Below are positions 10,359-23,850 of a stretch of DNA of 64,000 bases, one piece after another. This stretch comes from Streptomyces sp. NBC_01707. GTDB taxonomy: Bacteria > Actinomycetota > Actinomycetes > Streptomycetales > Streptomycetaceae. Positions within the stretch are counted from its first letter, which is position 1, and every line of letters starts with the position of its first letter. The DNA is taken from assembly GCF_041438805.1 (NCBI RefSeq), contig NZ_CP109190.1, positions 4,464,001-4,528,000 of the forward strand, in the 5' to 3' direction. Both the position numbers and the translations under genes were made by a program. The notes beneath the pieces are model-generated. The model saw only the letters and a list, made by a program, of their open reading frames with translations. It was not told the DNA's origin and did no database searches.

Positions 10359-10727
10359 TTACAGCACCTCCGGCGCGAGCGAGATGATCTTCATGAACTT
10401 CTTCTCGCGCAGCTCACGGCCCACCGGGCCGAAGATACGGGTGCCGCGGGGGTCGCCGTCGTTCTTCAGAATGACGGCGGCGTTCTCGTCGAAGCGGATG
10501 TACGAGCCATCCTGACGACGACGCTCCTTGACGGTGCGAACGATGACGGCCTTGACGACGTCACCCTTCTTCACGTTGCCACCGGGGATCGCGTCCTTGA
10601 CGGTGGCGACGATGACGTCACCGATGCCCGCGTAGCGGCGACCCGAACCACCGAGAACACGGATGGTGAGGATTTCCTTCGCACCCGTGTTGTCGGCGAC
10701 GCGAAGTCGCGACTCCTGCTGGATCAC
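10359..10727 (-). CDS. rplN: 50S ribosomal protein L14
   Basis: 122 residues ([20 protein letters not shown]), including the signature region [20 protein letters not shown]. It lies at the subunit interface of the 50S and contacts L19. About 105 bases carrying a hairpin separate it from rpsQ. Confidence 0.97.
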   Translation of the reverse strand: MIQQESRLRVADNTGAKEILTIRVLGGSGRRYAGIGDVIVATVKDAIPGGNVKKGDVVKAVIVRTVKERRRQDGSYIRFDENAAVILKNDGDPRGTRIFGPVGRELREKKFMKIISLAPEVL

Positions 10728-10809
10728 GTCTATCTCCTGATCGTCTGCCGGTTCCCGGCGGGGTTCGGACCTTGTTGGGTGCGAACCCCACCGAGCCTGG
10801 CGGAACTTG

Positions 10810-10831
10810 CCTGAGGGGAGTGCCCCTCAGG
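10810..10831 (-). terminator. hairpin immediately after rpsQ
   Basis: CCTGAGGGG (10810-10818) pairs with CCCCTCAGG (10823-10831) around AGTG, starting two bases beyond the rpsQ stop. It could be an internal attenuator or a 3' stabiliser splitting the S10 part from the spc part of the cluster. Confidence 0.55.
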
Positions 10832-10833
10832 AA

Positions 10834-11118
10834 TTACTTGGCCTTCTCGAGGATCTCGACGACGCGCCAACGCTTCGAGGCGGACAGCGGCCGGGTCTCC
10901 ATGAGGAGGACACGGTCGCCGACGCCGGCGGCGTTCTGCTCGTCGTGCGCCTTGAGCTTGTTCGTACGGCGGATGACCTTGCCGTACAGCGCGTGCTTGA
11001 CACGGTCCTCGACAGCGACGACGACGGTCTTGTCCATCTTGTCGCTGACGACCAGACCCTCACGGGTCTTGCGGAAACCGCGGTCGGTGTTCGTCTCAGT
11101 CACAGTCTTCTCGCTCAT
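10834..11118 (-). CDS. rpsQ: 30S ribosomal protein S17
   Basis: A primary 16S rRNA 5'-domain binder with an OB fold. 94 residues: [20 protein letters not shown], core [20 protein letters not shown], and [20 protein letters not shown]. The ATG overlaps the rpmC stop by one base. Confidence 0.97.
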   Translation of the reverse strand: MSEKTVTETNTDRGFRKTREGLVVSDKMDKTVVVAVEDRVKHALYGKVIRRTNKLKAHDEQNAAGVGDRVLLMETRPLSASKRWRVVEILEKAK

Positions 11119-11342
11119 CAGGCGCTCTCCACCGTCTCGATGCCCAGCTCGCGCTCGCGCATCAGGGTGTAGATCCGGGCGATGTCCTTACGGACGGACT
11201 TGAGCCGGCCGTGGTTCTCGAGCTGACCGGTCGCCGCCTGAAAGCGGAGATTGAACAGCTCTTCCTTGGCCTCGCGGAGCTTGTTGAGGAGCTCCTCGTT
11301 GCCCAGCTCGCGCAGCTCGGACGCCTTGGTACCGGCCGACAT
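11118..11342 (-). CDS. rpmC: 50S ribosomal protein L29
   Basis: A 74-residue helical protein at the exit tunnel ([40 protein letters not shown]). The ATG at 11342 forms ATGA with the rplP stop and is preferred over the in-frame GTG one codon upstream. Confidence 0.96.
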   Translation of the reverse strand: MSAGTKASELRELGNEELLNKLREAKEELFNLRFQAATGQLENHGRLKSVRKDIARIYTLMRERELGIETVESA

Positions 11343-11761
11343 CACGACTCACCTGCCTCGCGCCGAACGATCCGGCACTTCATCGGAAGCTTGTGAGCAG
11401 CGCGGGTAAGCGCCTCACGAGCAATCTTCTCGTTCGGGTAGGACAGCTCGAACATCACCCGACCGGGCTTGACGTTCGCGATCCACCACTCGGGAGAACC
11501 CTTACCGGAACCCATGCGGGTCTCGGCAGGCTTCTTCGTCAGGGGGCGGTCCGGGTAGATGTTGATCCAGACCTTGCCGCCACGCTTGATGTGGCGGGTC
11601 ATCGCGATACGAGCTGCCTCGATCTGGCGGTTCGTCACATACGCCGGGGTCAGCGCCTGGATGCCGTACTCGCCGAACGCAACCTGCGTGCCACCCTTGG
11701 ACATACCGCTGCGCTTCGGGTGGTGCTGCTTGCGGTGCTTGACCCTACGGGGGATCAGCAT
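11342..11761 (-). CDS. rplP: 50S ribosomal protein L16
   Basis: 139 residues, [20 protein letters not shown], with the conserved [20 protein letters not shown] and [19 protein letters not shown]. It organises the A-site region of the 50S. It lies five bases downstream of rpsC. Confidence 0.98.
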   Translation of the reverse strand: MLIPRRVKHRKQHHPKRSGMSKGGTQVAFGEYGIQALTPAYVTNRQIEAARIAMTRHIKRGGKVWINIYPDRPLTKKPAETRMGSGKGSPEWWIANVKPGRVMFELSYPNEKIAREALTRAAHKLPMKCRIVRREAGES

Positions 11762-11766
11762 TTCGG

Positions 11767-12603
11767 TCAGGCCTCCGTTCCGGTGCTCTCAGCCGGAGCA
11801 GCGGCGGCGGGAGCCTCGGCCTTGGGGGCCTCGGCTGCCGGCGCGGACTGCTGCGGCTTGCGACCGCGACCGCCACGCTCGCCACCGCGGCCACCGCGGC
11901 CGGCCGGGCGGTCAGCGCCGCCACGGGCCGGGCGGTTGCCAGCGCGGGCAGCAGCGTTCTCGGCGCGGACCTCGGCGATGTTCTTGACGTCGCCCTTGTA
12001 GATCCAGACCTTCACACCGATGCGGCCGAAGGTCGTCTTGGCCTCGAAGAAGCCGTAGTCGACGTTCGCACGGAGCGTGTGCAGGGGCACACGGCCCTCG
12101 CGGTAGAACTCCGAGCGGGACATCTCGGCGCCGCCGAGGCGGCCACCGCACTGGATCTTGATGCCCTTGGCGCCGGCCTTCATCGAGCTCTGCATGCTCT
12201 TACGCATGGCACGACGGAAGGAGACGCGGGAGGAGAGCTGCTCGGCGACGGCCTGGGCCACCAGCTGAGCGTCCACCTCGGGGTTCTTGACCTCGAGGAT
12301 GTTCAGCTGGACCTGCTTGCCGGTCAGCTTCTCCAGCTCGCCACGGATGCGGTCGGCCTCGGCGCCACGGCGACCGATGACGATGCCCGGGCGGGCGGTG
12401 TGGATGTCAACGCGGACGCGGTCACGGGTGCGCTCGATCTCGACCTTCGAGATGCCGGCCCGCTCCATGCCCTTCGTCATCATGCGACGAATGGCGACGT
12501 CTTCCTTGACGTAGTCCTTGTACAGCTTGTCGGCGTACCAACGGGACTTGAAGTCCGTGGTGATGCCGAGCCGGAACCCGTGCGGGTTTACCTTCTGGCC
12601 CAT
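11767..12603 (-). CDS. rpsC: 30S ribosomal protein S3 with long Gly/Arg- and Ala-rich tail
   Basis: S3 lines the mRNA entry channel. The 278-residue product starts [20 protein letters not shown], has the KH domain ([20 protein letters not shown]) and the C-terminal S3 domain ([20 protein letters not shown]). The last about 60 residues ([18 protein letters not shown] followed by Ala/Pro/Glu-rich sequence) form an actinobacterial low-complexity tail that should be disordered. The ATG overlaps the rplV stop. Confidence 0.98.
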   Translation of the reverse strand: MGQKVNPHGFRLGITTDFKSRWYADKLYKDYVKEDVAIRRMMTKGMERAGISKVEIERTRDRVRVDIHTARPGIVIGRRGAEADRIRGELEKLTGKQVQLNILEVKNPEVDAQLVAQAVAEQLSSRVSFRRAMRKSMQSSMKAGAKGIKIQCGGRLGGAEMSRSEFYREGRVPLHTLRANVDYGFFEAKTTFGRIGVKVWIYKGDVKNIAEVRAENAAARAGNRPARGGADRPAGRGGRGGERGGRGRKPQQSAPAAEAPKAEAPAAAAPAESTGTEA

Positions 12604-12950
12604 TACCGGGTTCCTTCCTTGCTGCTGACGACCACGGTGATGTGGCTGGTCCGCTTACGGATCCGGTAGGCACGGCCCTGAGCACGCGGACGGAACCGCT
12701 TCAGGGTCGGGCCCTCGTCCACGTACGCCTCGCTGATGACCAGCGAAGAGGCGTCGGTGTGGTCGTAGTTGTGTGCAGCGTTGGCGATGGCGCTGTCCAG
12801 CACCTTGCCAACCGGCACGCTCGCGGCCTGCGGGGCGAAACGCAGGACCGCCTGAGCCTCCGTGGCATCCATGCCACGGATGAGGTCCACCACGCGGCGG
12901 GCCTTCATGGGCGTGACGCGGATGTACCGCGCCTGGGCCCTGGCTTCCAT
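12603..12950 (-). CDS. rplV: 50S ribosomal protein L22
   Basis: 115 residues, starting at the ATG at 12950 ([20 protein letters not shown]), with the beta-hairpin region [20 protein letters not shown] that lines the exit tunnel and influences macrolide binding. The start is chosen because GAAGGGAC lies a few bases upstream. An ATG at 12974 would add eight residues not typical of the family. Confidence 0.96.
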   Translation of the reverse strand: MEARAQARYIRVTPMKARRVVDLIRGMDATEAQAVLRFAPQAASVPVGKVLDSAIANAAHNYDHTDASSLVISEAYVDEGPTLKRFRPRAQGRAYRIRKRTSHITVVVSSKEGTR

Positions 12951-12990
12951 GGTTGTCCCTTCGGTGTAAGTCATAGTCAGTCACCCCGCG

Positions 12991-13272
12991 TTAGCGGCGC
13001 TTCGACTTCCGGTCGTCCTTGACGTGGCCGCGGAAGGTGCGAGTCGGCGAGAACTCGCCGAGCTTGTGGCCGACCATCGACTCGGTGACGAACACCGGGA
13101 CGTGAATCTTGCCGTTGTGCACCGCGATGGTGTGACCCAGCATGGCCGGGACGATCATCGAGCGACGGGACCAGGTCTTGATGACGTTCTTGGTGCCTGC
13201 CTCGTTCTGTACGTCCACCTTCTTGATGAGGTGGCCGTCGACGAAGGGCCCCTTCTTGAGACTGCGCGGCAT
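12991..13272 (-). CDS. rpsS: 30S ribosomal protein S19
   Basis: 93 residues, [20 protein letters not shown], with [20 protein letters not shown] and [15 protein letters not shown]. It forms a heterodimer with S13 in the 30S head. It lies between rplB and rplV. Confidence 0.98.
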   Translation of the reverse strand: MPRSLKKGPFVDGHLIKKVDVQNEAGTKNVIKTWSRRSMIVPAMLGHTIAVHNGKIHVPVFVTESMVGHKLGEFSPTRTFRGHVKDDRKSKRR

Positions 13273-13284
13273 CTAAACCCGCTC

Positions 13285-14121
13285 CTAGCGCTTCTTGTTC
13301 GTCTTGCGGCGGCGGACGATGTACTTGCTCGATGCCTTCTTCGGCGAGCGAGTACGACCCTCCTTCTGACCCCACGGCGAGACCGGGTGGCGACCACCGG
13401 AGGTCTTGCCTTCACCACCACCGTGCGGGTGGTCAACCGGGTTCATCGCGACACCGCGGACGGTCGGGCGAACGCCCTTCCAGCGCATGCGGCCGGCCTT
13501 GCCCCAGTTGATGTTCGACTGCTCGGCGTTGCCGACCTCGCCGATCGTGGCGCGGCAGCGGGCGTCGACCAGGCGGATTTCACCCGACGGCATACGAAGG
13601 TGGGCCATGGTGCCCTCCTTCGCCAGCAGCTGCACGGAGGCACCCGCGGAACGGGCGAACTTCGCGCCGCCGCCGGGCCGCAGCTCGATGGCGTGGATGG
13701 TCGTACCGACCGGGATGTTGCGCAGCGCCAGGTTGTTACCGGGCTTGATGTCGGCGGCCGGGCCGTTCTCGACACGGTCGCCCTGCGTCAGTCCACGCGG
13801 CGCGATGATGTAGCGCTTCTCGCCGTCCGCGTAGTGCAGGAGCGCGATGCGCGCGGTGCGGTTCGGGTCGTACTCGATGTGCGCGACCTTGGCCGGCACG
13901 CCGTCCTTGTCGTGACGACGGAAGTCGATCACTCGGTAGGCGCGCTTGTGGCCACCGCCCTGGTGGCGAACGGTCACACGACCGGCGTTGTTACGGCCGC
14001 CCTTGCTGTGCAGGGGGCGGACCAGCGACTTCTCCGGCGTGGACCGCGTGATCTCGACAAAGTCGGCGACGCTGGAGCCACGACGGCCCGGGGTCGTCGG
14101 CTTGTACTTGCGGATACCCAT
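13285..14121 (-). CDS. rplB: 50S ribosomal protein L2
   Basis: 278 residues, [20 protein letters not shown], with the conserved C-terminal [20 protein letters not shown], whose His residue is near the peptidyl-transferase centre. Normal length. It lies 40 bases downstream of rplW. Confidence 0.98.
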   Translation of the reverse strand: MGIRKYKPTTPGRRGSSVADFVEITRSTPEKSLVRPLHSKGGRNNAGRVTVRHQGGGHKRAYRVIDFRRHDKDGVPAKVAHIEYDPNRTARIALLHYADGEKRYIIAPRGLTQGDRVENGPAADIKPGNNLALRNIPVGTTIHAIELRPGGGAKFARSAGASVQLLAKEGTMAHLRMPSGEIRLVDARCRATIGEVGNAEQSNINWGKAGRMRWKGVRPTVRGVAMNPVDHPHGGGEGKTSGGRHPVSPWGQKEGRTRSPKKASSKYIVRRRKTNKKR

Positions 14122-14161
14122 TTCTCAGTCCTCGTCCGATTTCGGACGATCCAGACCGCCC

Positions 14162-14485
14162 TTAGGCGGTCGGACCGCCGAAGATGTCGATACGGTCGCC
14201 CTCGGCGAGGGTCACGATGGCGCGCTTCGTGTCGGCGCGCTTGCCGAAACCGGTCTTGGTGCGCTTGCGCTTACCCTGCCGGTTGATCGTGTTGACCCCG
14301 GTGACCTTGACCGAGAAGACCGCTTCCACGGCCTGCTTGATCTGGGTCTTGTTGGAGCCGGGCGCGACGATGAACGTGTACTTGTTCTCGTCGAGCAGCG
14401 CGTAGCTCTTCTCGGAAACGACCGGCTTGACGAGAACGTCGCGCGGGTCCGTGAAGGTCTTGCTGGTTACGGTCGCCTCGCTCAT
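14162..14485 (-). CDS. rplW: 50S ribosomal protein L23
   Basis: 107 residues ([40 protein letters not shown]). It docks trigger factor and SRP at the tunnel exit. The ATG overlaps the rplD stop by one base. Confidence 0.97.
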   Translation of the reverse strand: MSEATVTSKTFTDPRDVLVKPVVSEKSYALLDENKYTFIVAPGSNKTQIKQAVEAVFSVKVTGVNTINRQGKRKRTKTGFGKRADTKRAIVTLAEGDRIDIFGGPTA

Positions 14486-15135
14486 CAGGCGTCGCTCCCT
14501 TCGGTCTCATCGGCCTTGGGGCCAGACACGAAGGACTCGAAAGCGGCCTGGGTGAAGACCACGTCGTCGGAGACGATCACGTCGTACGTGTTGAGCTGGC
14601 CCGGCTCCAGGATGTGCACCTGGGGCAGGTTGCGGGCGGACAGCCACGCGGCCTCGTCGGCGCGGTCGACGACCAGGAGCAGGTTCTTGCGCTCCGAGAT
14701 CTTGCCGAACAGCGTCTTGGCGGCCTTCGTGGAGACTGCACCGTCGACCACGCCGGTGACGACGTGGATGCGGGAGTGGCGTGCCCGGTCGGAGAGGGCA
14801 CCGCGCAGGGCGGCGGCCTTCATCTTCTTCGGGGTGCGCTGCGAGTAGTCACGCGGCTGCGGGCCGTGGACGACGCCACCGCCGACGAACTGCGGCGCAC
14901 GGGTCGAACCCTGGCGGGCGCGGCCGGTGCCCTTCTGGCGGTACGGCTTGCGGCCACCACCACGGACTTCGCCGCGACGCTTGGTCTTGTGCGTGCCCTG
15001 ACGGGCAGCAGCCAGCTGAGCGACAACGACCTGGTGGATCAGCGGAACGCTGGTCTTCGCGTCGAAGATCTCCGCGGGGAGCTCGACGGTACCGGCCTTG
15101 TCGCCTGCCGGCGAAAGGATGTCAATGGTGCTCAT
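14485..15135 (-). CDS. rplD: 50S ribosomal protein L4
   Basis: 216 residues, starting at the ATG at 15135 ([20 protein letters not shown]). It has the extended tunnel loop with [20 protein letters not shown] and [20 protein letters not shown]. In E. coli L4 autoregulates the S10 operon; whether it does so here is unknown. It lies four bases downstream of rplC. Confidence 0.97.
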   Translation of the reverse strand: MSTIDILSPAGDKAGTVELPAEIFDAKTSVPLIHQVVVAQLAAARQGTHKTKRRGEVRGGGRKPYRQKGTGRARQGSTRAPQFVGGGVVHGPQPRDYSQRTPKKMKAAALRGALSDRARHSRIHVVTGVVDGAVSTKAAKTLFGKISERKNLLLVVDRADEAAWLSARNLPQVHILEPGQLNTYDVIVSDDVVFTQAAFESFVSGPKADETEGSDA

Positions 15136-15139
15136 TACC

Positions 15140-15784
15140 TCAAGCCCCCTTGGCCGCGGTACGGACCAGGACGAGGCCGCCGTTCGGACCGGGGACTGCG
15201 CCCTTGATGAGGAGCAGACCCTTCTCCGCGTCAACCGCGTGGATGGTCAGGTTCTGGGTGGTGACGCGCTCGTTGCCCATGCGACCCGCCATGCGCATGC
15301 CCTTGAAGACACGGCCGGGGGTGGCACAGCCACCGATGGAGCCGGGCATGCGGTGCACACGGTGGGCACCGTGGGACGCCTTGCCACCCTTGAAGTTGTG
15401 GCGCTTCATCACACCGGCGAAGCCCTTGCCCTTGCTCTTGCCCGTGACGTCAACCTTGACGCCGGACTCGAACACTGCGGCAGTGACCTCCTGGCCCAGC
15501 GTGTACTCGCTGGCGTCAGGGGTGCGGAGCTCCACCAGGTGGCGGCGCGGGGTGACGTCGGCCTTGGCGAAGTGGCCCTTGAGGGGCTTGTTCACCTTGC
15601 GCGGGTCGATCTCGCCGAAGGCGATCTGGACCGACTCGTAGCCGTCGCTGTCGTTCGTGCGGACCTGGGTGACGACGCAGGGCCCGGCCTTGACGACGGT
15701 CACCGGGACAACCCGGTTGTTCTCGTCCCAGACCTGGGTCATGCCGAGCTTCTCGCCCAGGACGCCCTTAATGTTCTTAGCCAT
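15140..15784 (-). CDS. rplC: 50S ribosomal protein L3
   Basis: 214 residues, starting at the ATG at 15784 ([20 protein letters not shown]). The signature ...[20 protein letters not shown] and [19 protein letters not shown] are present. L3 reaches the peptidyl-transferase centre. It follows rpsJ by 13 bases. Confidence 0.98.
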   Translation of the reverse strand: MAKNIKGVLGEKLGMTQVWDENNRVVPVTVVKAGPCVVTQVRTNDSDGYESVQIAFGEIDPRKVNKPLKGHFAKADVTPRRHLVELRTPDASEYTLGQEVTAAVFESGVKVDVTGKSKGKGFAGVMKRHNFKGGKASHGAHRVHRMPGSIGGCATPGRVFKGMRMAGRMGNERVTTQNLTIHAVDAEKGLLLIKGAVPGPNGGLVLVRTAAKGA

Positions 15785-15797
15785 CTCGCGCGTCACC

Positions 15798-16106
15798 TCA
15801 GAGCTTGATCTCGATGTCGACGCCGGCCGGCAGGTCGAGACGCATCAGCGAGTCAACCGTCTTCGGCGTGGGGTCGAGGATGTCGATGAGGCGCTTGTGC
15901 GTGCGCATCTCGAAGTGCTCGCGCGAGTCCTTGTACTTGTGCGGCGACTTGATGACGCAGTACACGTTCTTCTCAGTGGGCAGCGGCACCGGGCCTGCGA
16001 CCGACGCACCAGTGCGGGTCACCGTCTCGACGATCTTCTTCGCCGAGGAGTCGATGACCTCGTGGTCGTAGGCCTTGAGCCGGATGCGGATCTTCTGTCC
16101 CGCCAT
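15798..16106 (-). CDS. rpsJ: 30S ribosomal protein S10
   Basis: 102 residues, starting at the ATG at 16106 ([20 protein letters not shown]), ending [12 protein letters not shown]. It also serves as NusE in antitermination with NusB and NusG. It is the first gene of the large ribosomal cluster. A structured leader upstream resembles the one in front of rpsL. Confidence 0.98.
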   Translation of the reverse strand: MAGQKIRIRLKAYDHEVIDSSAKKIVETVTRTGASVAGPVPLPTEKNVYCVIKSPHKYKDSREHFEMRTHKRLIDILDPTPKTVDSLMRLDLPAGVDIEIKL

Positions 16107-16230
16107 GGCTACTAGTAGTCCTGTCTCTCGAAACGCTCTGGAACCCGAGGGCTCTCGTAACTCCACCTCCGACCCACGCGGTCGGGCGTGTCGCATCCCC
16201 TCTACGCAGAATTCCCGAAGGAATTCCCAA
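16107..16230 (-). promoter_or_regulatory. S10-operon leader with two hairpins
   Basis: In minus-strand direction there is a GAATTCC-TTCG-GGAATTC hairpin (16226-16209), a UUCG tetraloop on a 7-bp stem. It is followed by CCCGACCGCGTGGGTCGG (16186-16169), whose arms CCGACC and GGTCGG can pair, and then about 60 bases to rpsJ. The same two elements in the same order precede rpsL, which suggests shared control of the two ribosomal operons. Promoter boxes were not resolved. Confidence 0.6.
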
Positions 16231-16648
16231 CCAAGGGGGTGCGGGCCGTAAGACCGCGGAACCGGGGGCGGAACACCCACCGGGTGCCTGGTCGGCGCCC
16301 CACTGTCACTTCCCGGAAGATTCCCGTACGTCCGGCCCGCATGGGGCCGACGAGTACTGTGGGACTCGCTTCCGGTCCTCCCGGCGGGAGGCGCGCAGCA
16401 TTGACACTCAACCGAGCAACCTGGTCAGTGTGCCATATGCGGCACGGCGCTGGCCAATCGGGCGGAGGATCTTACCCCCCGTGGCCGACTGGTCAAACGC
16501 GGCCGGACGTCACCGGCGAGCTGCGGCGATGCCGACAGGTCCGGACACGGCCGTTCGGGGCCTGCCCACCACCGTGACCGACAGCACACTGGACGCCCGC
16601 CACCGGTCCTGCTCCGGCCTGCCGCACGGCCGCTGGAATACTCCGGGC
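16231..16648. other. divergent intergenic region rpsJ / acetyltransferase
   Basis: No gene is supported. The region should contain the S10-operon promoter on the minus strand. The in-frame extension of the acetyltransferase back to 16430 has no recognisable domain sequence. Confidence 0.4.
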
Positions 16649-17107
16649 ATGCATACGATCATCAAGCCGGCCTGGACGCTGCGCCCGGCGGAAGCGGCGG
16701 ATCTCGAGGCCATGACCGAACTCCGGGCCCTCGTCATGCGCCCGGATCTGGAACGCCTCGGCCGGTACGACGAACATCGCGTGCGGCAGCGGCTGCGGGA
16801 CATCTTCACGCCCGAGCACACCTCGGTCGTTCTCGCTGAAGGCGAGTTCGCCGGCTGCGTCACCATGCGTCCGGTCGAGAACGGCTGGTGGGTGGAGAAC
16901 TTCTACCTGTCCCCCGCTCTCCACGGCCAGGGGATCGGCTCAGCCGTCCTGCGGACTCTGCTGGAGCGCGCCGACGCGGACGGGGCGGACGTCCGCCTCG
17001 ACGTCCTGCAGGGCAGCGCAGCCCGTCGTCTGTACGAACGTCACGGGTTCACTCTGGAGCACGAGGACCCGATCGATGTCTATCTGGTGCGCCGCTCCGG
17101 CGTGTAG
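16649..17107 (+). CDS. GNAT-family N-acetyltransferase
   Basis: Transfers an acetyl group from acetyl-CoA to an unknown amine. The 152-residue product from the ATG at 16649 (MHTIIKPAWTLRPAEAADLE) is a single GNAT domain. The acetyl-CoA motif is visible as LSPALHGQGIGSAVLRTLLE, and the end ARRLYERHGFTLEHEDPIDV is typical. No strong ribosome binding site is seen at this start. A longer version from 16430 is possible but adds non-family sequence. A small hairpin follows. The substrate cannot be told from sequence. Confidence 0.8.
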   Translation: MHTIIKPAWTLRPAEAADLEAMTELRALVMRPDLERLGRYDEHRVRQRLRDIFTPEHTSVVLAEGEFAGCVTMRPVENGWWVENFYLSPALHGQGIGSAVLRTLLERADADGADVRLDVLQGSAARRLYERHGFTLEHEDPIDVYLVRRSGV

Positions 17108-17146
17108 CCGCGACACGCGCCGAAAGCGCCCCGATCGCCGTCTAAC

Positions 17147-17165
17147 GTGCCGCGGGAAGCGGCAC
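17147..17165 (+). terminator. short hairpin after acetyltransferase
   Basis: GTGCCGC (17147-17153) pairs with GCGGCAC (17159-17165) around GGGAA. It lies about 40 bases after the stop and just before the next gene. Confidence 0.4.
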
Positions 17166-17208
17166 CCGACCCGCCGCTCGGACGTGGTGAGCGGACGGAG
17201 TGCGGCGC

Positions 17209-19272
17209 GTGACGGATCGACCCGACTCTGAGTGCGGCAGTGGCGGGGTACGGCGGCGCAGTGTCGTCCGGGCCGCCGCCGCGGCCGCCCTGATGGGCCT
17301 CGGCGCCTGTTCCGTACCGGCCCCGCGGCGCAGCGGCCCCATGGCGGACCCTGCCCCCGGTCTCCCGGTCGCCGACGCCCGGCCGGCCCTGATGATGCAG
17401 ATCCTCGCCCACCCGGACGACGACCTGTACTTCATGAACCCGGACACCGAGCAGGCCCTGACAGCCGGGACACCGCTGGTCTGTGTGTACCTCACCGCCG
17501 GAGAAGTCTTCGGTCTCAACAGGATCCCCGGCCGGGCGCGGCCCGCCCCCGACCGGGCCGCCTACTCCTCGGCCCGGCACCAGGGGCTGCGCCAGAGCTA
17601 CGCGGCCCAGCTCGGCCTGCCGATGTTCACCCGCTGGCACAAGTCCGTCCTCGATCTGGCCGGCGGCCACCGGGCGGAGATCAACACCCTGCGGGGCGGC
17701 GGCCGGCGGGTCGAGCTGATCTTCCTCAATACGGCGATGCACGTCGGCCACGGCCGGCTCGGGCTGCCGAGCCTCTGGCACGACCGGGCGCTGAAGCTGC
17801 GCACCGTCGTCGCCGCCGACTCACCGCTGGAGCGGGCGGGTGAGTACACGTACGACGGGCTGATCGATGTTCTCGTCGGGCTGCTCGACCGGTACCGGCC
17901 GACCGTCGTCCACACGCTCGACCCGGACCCGGACATCCAGCACAGCTCCGAGGCCGTCCGCCGGCAGGACATCGAGCAGCCCGGCTACTCCGACCATGCC
18001 GACCACACCGCGGCCGCATCGTTCGCCTGGGCGGCGCTGATCCGGTGGGTCGCCCGCGCGACCGAGGACGGCGGGGGTGTGCCGCGGTTCGTCACCACCG
18101 CGTTCCGCGGTTACTACAACCGGCACTGGCCCAAGAACCTGCCGGGCGGAGTGCTGAAGGAGAAGGCCGCGCACCTGGTCCCGTACGGCGGCGAGGCCGA
18201 CTGGCGTTGCGGGAACCGGGCGGGCTGCGGCGACTACAACGTCGGCGGTGACCGGCCCCTGACCAACAGGAAGGGCTGGGTCCGCTCCACCCGGTACCGC
18301 TACCCCGGCCCCCGCCCCGCCGTCACCGCCGAACCCGACGGGCGGCTCGCCGTCCACGGGGTGCTCGGGCTGCGGGTGGCGCGGTGGCGCGAGAGCGCGC
18401 CCGGCAGCGGGGTCTGGGACGGGCCGGACGATCTCGGCGGCGGGCCTTTCGCGCCGGTACTGGGCCAGACCGTGACGGCGGACGGCAGGCTGCTCCTGTT
18501 CGGGCTGCGCTTTGCTGCGCTCGCCGGACACGGGGCGGAGAACGAACGGGAGATCGCGCTCCTGGAGCAGAGCTCCCGGGGCGGGACCTTCCGTGCCTGG
18601 CGCGCCCTGGGCAACCCGGAACCGGACCCGGACCGCGGCCGCCGGATCGGCGTGCCGGTGGCGGTGACCGCACCCGACGGGCGGAGCCATCTCTTCGTAC
18701 GGAACGCGGCCAAGGGCGTGAGCACACGCGTGCGGGACGCGTCCGGTCGGTGGGGCGAGTGGACGGACCTGGGCGGCGGCGAGATCCAGGACGGGCTGAG
18801 CGCCGTGGTGGACGGACACGGCCTGGTCCATGTGTACGGCGCCGGTCATCACGCGGTGCACCACTGGACCCAGGAGAGACCCGGGGACCGGCTGACCGCG
18901 CGACGGCAGATCGACGGGGGGCCGGTGCCGGGTGACGGGCCCACCGCCCGGATCACCACGGACGGTTCCGTCGAACTGCTCTACCGGGCCGCGGCACGGG
19001 CCCGGCTGACGGTCGTCGCCGGGGGGACTGCGGCGGACCGGGCGGACTTCGACGGGTACGGGCCGGTGGGCGTCGCCGACTCGTCGCTCGGGCCGGTGCT
19101 GCTGGGCCGCACCGAGGAGGGCCGGCTCCAACTGCGCACCGGCGAACGACTGTCCGTACGGATGCAGGGGCCGGTGGCGCTCGACGGTCCCGCGCTGTAC
19201 GTCGCAGGCCTGGGACGCCCGGCGGTGATCGGCCTGGGACCGGACGCGGCCCCCTGGCTCTGGCATCCATGA
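17209..19272 (+). CDS. Tat-exported lipoprotein with PIG-L/LmbE deacetylase domain and C-terminal propeller-like region
   Basis: A predicted extracytoplasmic zinc-dependent N-acetyl deacetylase. From the GTG at 17209 (GGACGGAG eight bases upstream) the 687-residue product has a twin-arginine signal (RRRSVVRAAAAAA, residues 15-27) ending in a lipobox with Cys34 (LGAC). The PIG-L motif AHPDDD lies at residues 67-72, and a second metal region SDHADHTAAA lies near residue 265. The roughly 300 C-terminal residues contain repeated Trp/Gly-rich blades (such as RDASGRWGEWTDLGGGE) like a beta-propeller carbohydrate-binding module. The substrate is likely a cell-surface or environmental N-acetyl sugar (inference). 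A GTG at 17200 is an alternative start. Confidence 0.8.
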   Translation: MTDRPDSECGSGGVRRRSVVRAAAAAALMGLGACSVPAPRRSGPMADPAPGLPVADARPALMMQILAHPDDDLYFMNPDTEQALTAGTPLVCVYLTAGEVFGLNRIPGRARPAPDRAAYSSARHQGLRQSYAAQLGLPMFTRWHKSVLDLAGGHRAEINTLRGGGRRVELIFLNTAMHVGHGRLGLPSLWHDRALKLRTVVAADSPLERAGEYTYDGLIDVLVGLLDRYRPTVVHTLDPDPDIQHSSEAVRRQDIEQPGYSDHADHTAAASFAWAALIRWVARATEDGGGVPRFVTTAFRGYYNRHWPKNLPGGVLKEKAAHLVPYGGEADWRCGNRAGCGDYNVGGDRPLTNRKGWVRSTRYRYPGPRPAVTAEPDGRLAVHGVLGLRVARWRESAPGSGVWDGPDDLGGGPFAPVLGQTVTADGRLLLFGLRFAALAGHGAENEREIALLEQSSRGGTFRAWRALGNPEPDPDRGRRIGVPVAVTAPDGRSHLFVRNAAKGVSTRVRDASGRWGEWTDLGGGEIQDGLSAVVDGHGLVHVYGAGHHAVHHWTQERPGDRLTARRQIDGGPVPGDGPTARITTDGSVELLYRAAARARLTVVAGGTAADRADFDGYGPVGVADSSLGPVLLGRTEEGRLQLRTGERLSVRMQGPVALDGPALYVAGLGRPAVIGLGPDAAPWLWHP

Positions 19273-19293
19273 CCGTGCGCACCGGGGAATGCC

Positions 19294-19337
19294 GAAGGGC
19301 CCCGGTCCACCGCTTGCGCGGCGGGCCGGGGCCCTCC
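19294..19337. terminator. bidirectional terminator between PIG-L gene and tuf
   Basis: AGGGCCCCGG (19296-19305) pairs with CCGGGGCCCT (19326-19335), with extra inner pairing. It sits between two convergent genes, 24 bases after the plus-strand stop and about 45 bases after the tuf stop. Confidence 0.65.
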
Positions 19338-19379
19338 TTGGTGCTCTGTGCGGAGCAACCAGGTCAGACAGTCAGGTAA

Positions 19380-20573
<1,194 letters not shown>

Positions 20574-20733
20574 TGGGTCCTCCTGTGGAGTGGTTCTGTA
20601 CGCCTTGCTTCATCGGCGCCAGGTGATCTTTGCTGGGATGCCGGGGCCGGGGGCATTCATCGCATTGCTTGCGCTCTGCGACGAATGCCCCACCAGGCTC
20701 CGGTGACAAGCCTAAAGCGTGAGCTCGGGAGAG

Positions 20734-22863
<2,130 letters not shown>

Positions 22864-22901
22864 AAGGCTCAATCTTCTCTCGGTCTCGATGTGGGTAGCG
22901 A

Positions 22902-23372
22902 CTACCAGCGGTAGTGCGCGAAGGCCTTGTTGGACTCGGCCATCTTGTGGGTGTCCTCGCGCTTCTTGACGGCAGCGCCAAGACCGTTGGAGGCGTCGAG
23001 CAGCTCGTTCATGAGGCGCTCGGTCATCGTCTTCTCGCGGCGGGCGCGGGAGTAACCCACGACCCAGCGAAGCGCGAGGGTGGCGGCACGACCGGGCTTG
23101 ACCTCGATCGGCACCTGGTAGGTCGCGCCACCGACACGGCGGGACTTGACCTCGAGGGACGGCTTGACGTTCTCCAGCGCGCGCTTCAGCGTGATGACCG
23201 GGTCGTTGCCGGTCTTCTCGCGGAGGCCTTCCATGGCGCCGTAGACGATGCGCTCGGCGGTGGAGCGCTTGCCGTCCAGCAGGATCTTGTTGATCAGCGA
23301 CGTGACAAGAGGAGAGCTGTAGACCGGGTCGATGATGACCGGGCGCTTCGGGGCGGGGCCCTTACGAGGCAT
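22902..23372 (-). CDS. rpsG: 30S ribosomal protein S7
   Basis: 156 residues, [20 protein letters not shown], with [20 protein letters not shown] and [21 protein letters not shown] primary 3'-domain 16S binder, lining the E-site mRNA path. It is two bases downstream of rpsL. Confidence 0.98.
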   Translation of the reverse strand: MPRKGPAPKRPVIIDPVYSSPLVTSLINKILLDGKRSTAERIVYGAMEGLREKTGNDPVITLKRALENVKPSLEVKSRRVGGATYQVPIEVKPGRAATLALRWVVGYSRARREKTMTERLMNELLDASNGLGAAVKKREDTHKMAESNKAFAHYRW

Positions 23373-23374
23373 TC

Positions 23375-23746
23375 TTACTTCTCCTTCTTGGCGCCGTAGC
23401 GGCTGCGAGCCTGCTTACGGTTCTTGACGCCCTGCGTGTCGAGGGAACCGCGGATGATCTTGTAACGAACACCCGGCAGGTCCTTCACACGGCCACCGCG
23501 CACGAGCACGATGGAGTGCTCCTGCAGGTTGTGGCCCTCACCCGGGATGTAGGCCGTGACCTCGATGCCGGAGGTCAGACGCACACGCGCGACCTTACGG
23601 AGTGCCGAGTTCGGCTTCTTCGGGGTGGTCGTGAACACGCGCGTGCAGACGCCGCGGCGCTGGGGCGAACCCTCGAGTGCGGGCGTCTTGTTCTTCTCGA
23701 CCTTGTCCTGCCGGCCCTTCCGGACCAGCTGCTGGATCGTAGGCAC
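23375..23746 (-). CDS. rpsL: 30S ribosomal protein S12
   Basis: The decoding-centre protein, 123 residues from the GTG at 23746 ([20 protein letters not shown]). Residues Lys43 (TPKKPNSA) and Lys88 (GGRVKDLPG), the usual sites of streptomycin-resistance substitutions, are wild type. It is the first gene of the str operon. Sequence upstream of the GTG is not conserved coding sequence. Confidence 0.98.
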   Translation of the reverse strand: MPTIQQLVRKGRQDKVEKNKTPALEGSPQRRGVCTRVFTTTPKKPNSALRKVARVRLTSGIEVTAYIPGEGHNLQEHSIVLVRGGRVKDLPGVRYKIIRGSLDTQGVKNRKQARSRYGAKKEK

Positions 23747-23850
23747 TACTTCTCCGGTTTCTGTGTGCCGTAGTAAAACTAACCTGGAACACTTCGCCGA
23801 CCCACGCGGTCGGGTGTGTCGAATACTGCAGGTCCCTGCCCGAAGGCAGG
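23747..23850 (-). promoter_or_regulatory. str-operon leader with two hairpins
   Basis: In minus-strand direction: CCTGCC-TTCG-GGCAGG (23850-23835), a UUCG hairpin, then CGACACACCCGACCGCGTGG (23821-23802) continuing to 23797, with pairable CCGACC/GGTCGG arms, and then about 50 bases to the rpsL GTG. The second element is nearly identical to the one before rpsJ. The rest of the gap up to 24046 shows no gene and probably holds the promoter. Confidence 0.6.

Noticed and set aside
23470..23625. Possible streptomycin-resistance change in rpsL
   Set aside because: Lys43 and Lys88 are wild type.
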